In this document: piece after piece, positions 6,675-9,564 of the stretch
How positions within the stretch are numbered: the first letter of the stretch is position 1
How the letters are laid out: every line of letters starts with the position of its first letter
Assembly (NCBI GenBank): GCA_903839715.1
Contig: CAIMDH010000022.1
Location: 1 to 9,564 of the forward strand
Length of the DNA: 9,564 bases
DNA from: an uncultured bacterium
GTDB taxonomy: Bacteria; Patescibacteriota; Minisyncoccia; Phycocordibacterales; UBA918
Direction: 5' to 3'
Made by a program: the position numbers and the translations under genes
Notes under the pieces: model-generated
Seen by the model: the letters and a program-made list of their open reading frames with translations, nothing else
What the model was told of the DNA's origin: nothing
Database searches by the model: none

Positions 6675-6701
6675 ATTATACTAATGAACACGGAAAAGCA
6701 A
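6675..6701 (-). promoter_or_regulatory. tRNA-Ala promoter
   Basis: A consensus TATAAT (6680-6675) lies ten bases before the tRNA 5' end, predicting a leader of about four bases. The best -35 is TTGCTT (6701-6696) with a short 15-base spacer, so the -35 is uncertain. Confidence 0.65.
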
Positions 6702-6710
6702 AGTGTTTAT

Positions 6711-6752
6711 AGAACACCCCAATAGGCGCCGAAGCGCCTATTGGGGTGTTCT
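6711..6752 (-). terminator. Perfect 19-bp UUCG hairpin
   Basis: AGAACACCCCAATAGGCGC (6711-6729) is the exact reverse complement of 6734-6752, separated by CGAA. On the minus strand this is a C(UUCG)G tetraloop, a very stable RNA loop, so the hairpin is probably made from the minus strand as the end of the phosphoribosyltransferase transcript. The following bases (ATAAACACTTT) form only a poor U-tract, so it may stabilise a 3' end rather than terminate on its own. Confidence 0.7.
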
Positions 6753-6794
6753 CATAGCGTTATTCGCCTACCGTCTGAGACTACTGTAAGCCGC

Positions 6795-6861
6795 TCTGTG
6801 CAAATCACCGTAGTGATTCACACAGAAAAGACTTGTACGTTGGCTTTTCTGTATGAATCAC
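6795..6861 (-). promoter_or_regulatory. Two mutually exclusive hairpins in the phosphoribosyltransferase 3' region
   Basis: Arm 2 (6813-6830, GTGATTCACACAGAAAAG) can pair with arm 3 (6844-6861) over 18 positions, the single mismatch being a G-U wobble only if the RNA is minus-strand. The same arm 2 can instead pair with arm 1 (6795-6808: TCTGTG, AATCAC) as two six-pair stems around a 2x2 internal loop and a four-base loop. Function is unknown. Confidence 0.55.
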
Positions 6862-6899
6862 GACTTGATATAGCTGCACTGTCCTATCTATATATTTCA

Positions 6900-7586
6900 T
6901 CAGGAATGAATAAAATCCTTTGTTAACTCTAGTCTTACTGTAAGACTGCTAATAAAGCGTCGATTGGCGTCAGTCAATAGTGCGGTAACGTCTTCGTCGG
7001 TAACTTCTGAATTGTCGACATAATAAGAATTGACAGTACCAAGATATTCCGTGTCATCCTGGCCAACTATTACCGCGTCTACCAGTAACCTGAGGTCCTG
7101 TACAACTTCATGAGGTGCCACAGGAGTAGCAATGACAATCTGCTCTGGCCATTGATCTTGAATAGTCATGATGGCGGCTTTTAGGGTAATGCCGGTAGTG
7201 ACTCCGTCATCAATAATAATCGCAATCTTATTTTCGGCTGAGACAAAAGGCTCTCCACGCTTATAGATTCCACGACGACGCTGTGCTTCGGCTAGCTTTT
7301 CGCTAATCTCATAATTGAGCCAGCTTTCTTCTAGACCACAAAGACCACATTCATCTTTGACACTCTGACCGTCTTCACTGACAGCACAGATACCGTATTC
7401 TCTGCTGATGGGGTGGCAAATTTTCTGGACAATTACAACATTAAGCGGTAAGTTCAGTGCCCGTGAGATTTCATATCCTACCGGCACACCTCCGGACGGT
7501 AGTGCATATAGGACTACGTCTCGGTTTTGGTACTGCCTCAGCTTTTGTGCAAGGACTGCCCCTGCAGCATATCTATCGAAGAACAT
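6900..7586 (-). CDS. Phosphoribosyltransferase-family protein
   Basis: A 228-residue cytosolic protein of the type I phosphoribosyltransferase fold, similar to the predicted phosphoribosyltransferases of COG1926. The PRPP-binding motif is IIIDDGVTTGITLK (124-137), with paired aspartates and the TTG turn intact; ALPSGGVPVGYEIS (28-41) matches the N-terminal pyrophosphate-loop region, and KICHPISREYGICAVSEDG (55-73) the flexible loop. Substrate base is unknown in this family, and nucleotide salvage is only a general inference. I chose ATG at 7586 because it begins with the family-typical MFFDRYAAG; the frame extends to a TTG at 7622, but those 12 residues (MYCVYSVLKIKL) look unrelated. No Shine-Dalgarno is visible. 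It stops with TGA and is followed by strong hairpins. Confidence 0.88.
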   Translation of the reverse strand: MFFDRYAAGAVLAQKLRQYQNRDVVLYALPSGGVPVGYEISRALNLPLNVVIVQKICHPISREYGICAVSEDGQSVKDECGLCGLEESWLNYEISEKLAEAQRRRGIYKRGEPFVSAENKIAIIIDDGVTTGITLKAAIMTIQDQWPEQIVIATPVAPHEVVQDLRLLVDAVIVGQDDTEYLGTVNSYYVDNSEVTDEDVTALLTDANRRFISSLTVRLELTKDFIHS

Positions 7587-7881
7587 AAGTTTAATTTTTA
7601 ACACCGAATAAACACAATACAAGTGGTGAAGTGATTTATTCTCTACGCAGTACCTACCTTAAATAGAACTTCAGAGAATCCAAATTGAGGATTGTTCTGC
7701 TACACAGTATTTTCGACGCTTAGAAGCGCATACAGTGTGATGGCGAGTGACCATTTTGTAAATGTTCTCAAAACTATAGTTCGATTCCTCAAAGAGCTGT
7801 CTGGATACAATTTTGCCGTAAAAACAAACTAAGAAACAGAGTGAAGCTGTCATTAGTTTTTTATGAAATAAAAACTAAGTA

Positions 7882-7909
7882 TTGTCTAATTAGTACTTAA
7901 AAATATGAT
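7882..7909 (+). promoter_or_regulatory. Possible plus-strand promoter
   Basis: TTGTCT (7882-7887), a 16-base spacer and TATGAT (7904-7909). No plus-strand gene follows; the predicted transcript would meet the AT hairpin at 7931-7957 within about 40 bases. In AT-rich DNA such matches arise by chance. Confidence 0.3.
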
Positions 7910-7930
7910 TACAAGTAACGGTACTCTATG

Positions 7931-7957
7931 AAAAAATAAAATAAAATTTTATTTTTT
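7931..7957. terminator. AT-only hairpin terminator
   Basis: AAAAAATAAAA (7931-7941), loop TAAAA, TTTTATTTTTT (7947-7957). An 11-pair A/T stem with a T-run on either strand, about 30 bases after the TrmB-type gene's stop on the minus strand. Confidence 0.5.
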
Positions 7958-7969
7958 ATGCATCACGCA

Positions 7970-7990
7970 AATAACAATATTGTTGTTATT
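7970..7990 (-). repeat. Inverted repeat overlapping a stop codon
   Basis: AATAACAA (7970-7977) and TTGTTATT (7983-7990) around TATTG. The right arm overlaps the TAA (7989-7991) of the TrmB-type gene, so it forms the first hairpin of that mRNA's 3' end. Confidence 0.5.
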
Positions 7991-8723
7991 ATGTAGTATA
8001 GTCATTCCATAGACTCTCAAAGAAAAGTCTTGAGGATTCTGCCAGGCCAGGATTCTCAAACATTACACCAACCGACTCTTGCGCTCCAAGTAAAATATTA
8101 CCAACTTGGTTATTAAAAATGATGTAGACAGCGTGCTTAATCCCCTCATCTTCAGTGACCACAATTTTATTGTGTCCTAAGACACACTCTTTTTGTAATT
8201 CATCCACAAGCGGGTCCGGAGCAGTAATGAACTTAACCTGCCCTGGACACTTAAAAAGTCTATAAAAAAAATCGGTGACTAATTCGTCACCCAAATACTT
8301 AGACATCTCTGGAATAGAACCAATCACTTGTAACGTGTACTTCGTCAGTAGTATCTCTTCAAGCATCTGCGCAATACTAATTCGGCCAGTATAATACTTA
8401 AACACTGGTCGATCTTTTGTTTCGTGACGTATCGATTGTAGTTCGGGGAGTAGTTTTCGTAGTACCGTTTCTTTTTCGTGCAAGTCAGACAAAAACCTAG
8501 TCGGGCTTTCTGCCAACCACACCATATGCTGTCGCTTAGGGCAGCGACTGACCAATCCCTTCTTTTGCAACTCTTCTATTACCAGCTGGGTCGTTGAACG
8601 CGGTAATTCGACATTACGTGTTATTTCAGCCATAGTCCCCTCACCCATTTTTAATAATGCGACATATACACTGATTTCGTTTCGCGGATACCCGAGCTGT
8701 TCTAATGCTCTTTGGATTTGCAT
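7989..8723 (-). CDS. TrmB-family transcriptional regulator
   Basis: A 244-residue regulator. Residues 5-70 form a winged helix-turn-helix (LGYPRNEISVYVALLKMGEG, then ITRNVELPRSTTQLVIEEL as the recognition part and KKGLVSRCP leading to the wing), typical of the TrmB DNA-binding domain. A helical linker (72-102) is followed by an effector domain (106-244) with YYTGRISIAQMLEEIL, which resembles the TrmB/phospholipase-D-like C-terminal region. In archaea TrmB proteins sense sugars; the ligand here is unknown. It is a lone gene. Palindromes directly upstream (8725-8740, 8757-8775) are plausible self-operators. The ATG at 8723 has no Shine-Dalgarno; nothing upstream in frame looks protein-like. Confidence 0.85.
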   Translation of the reverse strand: MQIQRALEQLGYPRNEISVYVALLKMGEGTMAEITRNVELPRSTTQLVIEELQKKGLVSRCPKRQHMVWLAESPTRFLSDLHEKETVLRKLLPELQSIRHETKDRPVFKYYTGRISIAQMLEEILLTKYTLQVIGSIPEMSKYLGDELVTDFFYRLFKCPGQVKFITAPDPLVDELQKECVLGHNKIVVTEDEGIKHAVYIIFNNQVGNILLGAQESVGVMFENPGLAESSRLFFESLWNDYTT

Positions 8724-8724
8724 A

Positions 8725-8740
8725 GCACAAAAATTAGTGC
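8725..8740. promoter_or_regulatory. Dyad next to the regulator's start
   Basis: GCAC (8725-8728), eight A/T bases, GTGC (8737-8740), ending one base from the ATG of the TrmB-type gene. A protein bound here would cover the start region, consistent with autoregulation; this is inference. Confidence 0.45.
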
Positions 8741-8756
8741 AAAAAATAGATATGTG

Positions 8757-8775
8757 TGGTGAATTGAATTCACCA
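8757..8775. promoter_or_regulatory. Perfect 19-bp palindrome, likely operator
   Basis: TGGTGAATT, a central G, AATTCACCA: nine-base arms with no mismatch, 33 bases upstream of the TrmB-type gene's ATG. The compact, odd-length dyad is the usual shape of a dimer-binding operator. Binding by the neighbouring regulator is inferred from position only. Confidence 0.58.
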
Positions 8776-8898
8776 GGAGGACTACTCTACTACGACCCAC
8801 AAATCCACTTTAGTGCTAATACAAAAATTGTACGCTGCAAGTAAAGTATCGTCAATAGTATGAGGTAATGTGTTCGATTCAAAAAACTTTGAAAAATG

Positions 8899-8932
8899 AA
8901 AAACCAGACCGAAATTATTTGGTCTGGTTTTT
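8899..8932. terminator. Bidirectional terminator of the small unknown gene
   Basis: AAAAACCAGACC (8899-8910), a ten-base loop, GGTCTGGTTTTT (8921-8932). A perfect 12-pair stem with a U-run on either strand, ten bases after the stop of the gene at 8943-9215. Confidence 0.88.
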
Positions 8933-8942
8933 ATATGCTGTT

Positions 8943-9215
8943 CTACGTCTCAAGCTTTAGGTTGTGTTGCTTGTAGGCATCATAAAGAATTTTTGGTTTC
9001 ACCTGCTCATTGGCAGCTATGTAGTGCTTGATATACGAAATGACTTCAAGATGTGTCCCGAACAATGGAAGATGTGCTTCTTGAATGGCCGCAACGGCGG
9101 CGTCGGTGACAGAAGTTACCGAGCCATCTAGTTTCTTTAAGTAGAGTTCCGTAGTACGCTGAAAACGTTCGTAAAACTCACTAGTACTAAGAAAACATGT
9201 AGTTACATTTGACAT
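8943..9215 (-). CDS. Small soluble protein of unknown function
   Basis: A 90-residue protein with no motif or family I recognise. It has no membrane segment or signal peptide, one cysteine near the N-terminus, and looks mainly helical (EFYERFQRTTELYLKKLDG, then VTDAAVAAIQEAH, then LEVISYIKHYIAANEQ and KPKILYDAYKQHNL). The start is ATG 9215 because AAAGGA (9226-9221) lies five bases upstream, the only clear Shine-Dalgarno in the window; the frame runs back to a TTG at 9272, but that codon overlaps the promoter. It has its own promoter (9256-9283) and a strong terminator (8899-8932), so it is a well-delimited single-gene unit and very likely expressed. Confidence 0.75.
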   Translation of the reverse strand: MSNVTTCFLSTSEFYERFQRTTELYLKKLDGSVTSVTDAAVAAIQEAHLPLFGTHLEVISYIKHYIAANEQVKPKILYDAYKQHNLKLET

Positions 9216-9220
9216 AGAAG

Positions 9221-9226
9221 TCCTTT
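9221..9226 (-). promoter_or_regulatory. Shine-Dalgarno deciding the start at 9215
   Basis: AAAGGA followed by CTTCT and ATG, a good ribosome-binding spacing. It favours ATG 9215 over the in-frame TTG at 9272. Confidence 0.75.
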
Positions 9227-9255
9227 GTGAGGTTAAAAGATCTGGTTCCTTCCCT

Positions 9256-9283
9256 AGTCTAAAAAGTTTCAAAATAAAGTCAA
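9256..9283 (-). promoter_or_regulatory. Promoter of the small unknown gene
   Basis: TTGACT (9283-9278), a 16-base spacer, TAGACT (9261-9256). It predicts a start near 9249 and a leader of about 34 bases containing the Shine-Dalgarno. The contrast with the leaderless genes in this window is notable. Confidence 0.6.
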
Positions 9284-9442
9284 GGAAAACACCAGTACTT
9301 CAATCAGAATATTCATTTGTAATGACTAAAAAAGTGAACGACGTCGTGCATCATTCATCTCGATTGTTTTCATTGTTTTTTGACATATGATAATGGCTTC
9401 CATGAGTTAGTGAAATGTATCGCAGTGTTTTCAGTATGAACT

Positions 9443-9465
9443 ACTACCGGCTTCAAGCCGGTAGT
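9443..9465. terminator. GC-rich hairpin after the right-edge gene
   Basis: ACTACCGGCT (9443-9452), loop TCA, AGCCGGTAGT (9456-9465): a perfect ten-pair stem, 14 bases after the stop of the minus-strand gene that enters from the right. There is no strong U-tract on the minus strand, so it may be a 3'-end stabiliser. Confidence 0.55.
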
Positions 9466-9474
9466 TTCGTTTCT

Positions 9475-9488
9475 CGGGTTAAAACCCG
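9475..9488. repeat. Small inverted repeat spanning a stop codon
   Basis: CGGGTT, AA, AACCCG. On the minus strand it includes the last codons and TAA (9481-9479) of the right-edge gene. Confidence 0.5.
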
Positions 9489-9564
9489 TGAATACTAAAC
9501 CCATCACCACGATCTTCAATCTCGTCGTCTTGGTTTTCAATATAGTTCATAATGGTTTCATCGG
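9479..9564 (-). CDS. C-terminus of an unidentified protein, 5' part outside window
   Basis: The minus-strand frame is open from the right edge to TAA at 9481-9479, giving 27 residues: DETIMNYIENQDDEIEDRG followed by DGFSIHGF. The tail is strongly acidic and ends hydrophobically. It is followed by two hairpins, as expected of a real gene end. The family cannot be told from this piece; the main alternative is a chance open frame, since 28 codons is short. Confidence 0.5.
   Translation of the reverse strand, partial: DETIMNYIENQDDEIEDRGDGFSIHGF

Larger units (their letters stand above)
7587..7988. other. 402-base intergenic stretch without a supported gene
   Basis: A region between the TrmB-type regulator and the phosphoribosyltransferase. 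It holds two hairpins near its right end (7931-7957 and 7970-7990), a possible plus-strand promoter (7882-7909) and one short plus-strand frame from ATG 7740 to TAA 7832 (30 codons, MASDHFVNVLKTIVRFLKEL at its start) that could form an amphipathic helix but has no Shine-Dalgarno or recognisable promoter. I do not call it a gene. A weak minus-strand promoter for the phosphoribosyltransferase (TTGTAT at 7622-7617, TAAAAA 16 bases on) is possible. Confidence 0.5.

Noticed and set aside
6095..6691. Several open frames over the array and tRNA (6095-6385, 6163-6357, 6391-6588 plus; 6413-6691 minus)
   Set aside because: They run through palindromes and the tRNA-Ala gene, overlap each other, and their translations are repeat artefacts with no protein character.
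7587..7622. Longer phosphoribosyltransferase from TTG 7622
   Set aside because: The extra 12 residues do not fit the family; ATG 7586 gives the typical N-terminus.
7671..7853. 60-codon minus-strand frame
   Set aside because: Low-complexity, cysteine-rich chance translation with no start signal; nothing family-like.
8775..8780. Perfect AGGAGG on the plus strand
   Set aside because: No ATG or GTG follows at ribosome-binding distance, and the only short frame after it (GTG 8812) has about 16 codons.
9216..9272. Longer small protein from TTG 9272
   Set aside because: The segment overlaps the -10 element, and ATG 9215 has an ideal Shine-Dalgarno.

Overview
The window looks like a piece of a small-genome, fermentative bacterium, most probably a member of the Candidate Phyla Radiation (Patescibacteria, Parcubacteria-like). 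This is an inference from gene content: a small cell-surface protein with thrombospondin-type-3 calcium motifs, a short-tailed pilin remnant, an eukaryote-type phosphomannomutase/HAD enzyme, a membrane-anchored eight-cysteine-cluster protein, a lactate-type dehydrogenase, moderate-to-low G+C, and weak or absent Shine-Dalgarno sequences. Stop codons are TAA, TAG and one TGA, consistent with the standard bacterial code. Every gene after position 509 is on the minus strand.

Layout. 1-509 (+): 3' part of a HAD-IIB/phosphomannomutase-like gene that continues off the left edge, converging on a shared hairpin terminator (531-553). 571-2087 (-): a D-isomer 2-hydroxyacid dehydrogenase followed 11 nt later by a membrane-anchored eight-cysteine protein. 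2146-5698 (-): a two-gene unit, a large two-TM surface protein with Ca-binding TSP3 repeats and an orphan histidine kinase, separated by one base. 5783-6064 (-): the C-terminal half of a type IV pilin-like protein with no start and no N-terminus. 6094-6664: a tandem array of palindromic, tRNA-derived units ending in an intact tRNA-Ala(GGC). 6711-6861: strong RNA-like hairpins in the 3' region of a phosphoribosyltransferase gene (6900-7586, -). 7989-8723 (-): a TrmB-type regulator with palindromic sites in front of it. 8943-9215 (-): a small unknown protein with the window's only clear Shine-Dalgarno. 9479-9564 (-): the last 27 codons of another gene running off the right edge.

How it works together. 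The dehydrogenase is a candidate NADH-recycling fermentation enzyme. The surface protein and kinase probably act together at the envelope. The two genes with the clearest promoters (dehydrogenase and surface protein) both have TATACT exactly six bases before ATG, predicting leaderless mRNAs. The most unusual part is 6094-6664: three units of about 120-160 bp, two sharing an identical 76-bp block and the third a diverged copy with one compensatory base-pair change in a stem, mixed with pieces of the 3' end of the adjacent tRNA-Ala. It abuts the broken pilin gene and may have replaced its 5' half.
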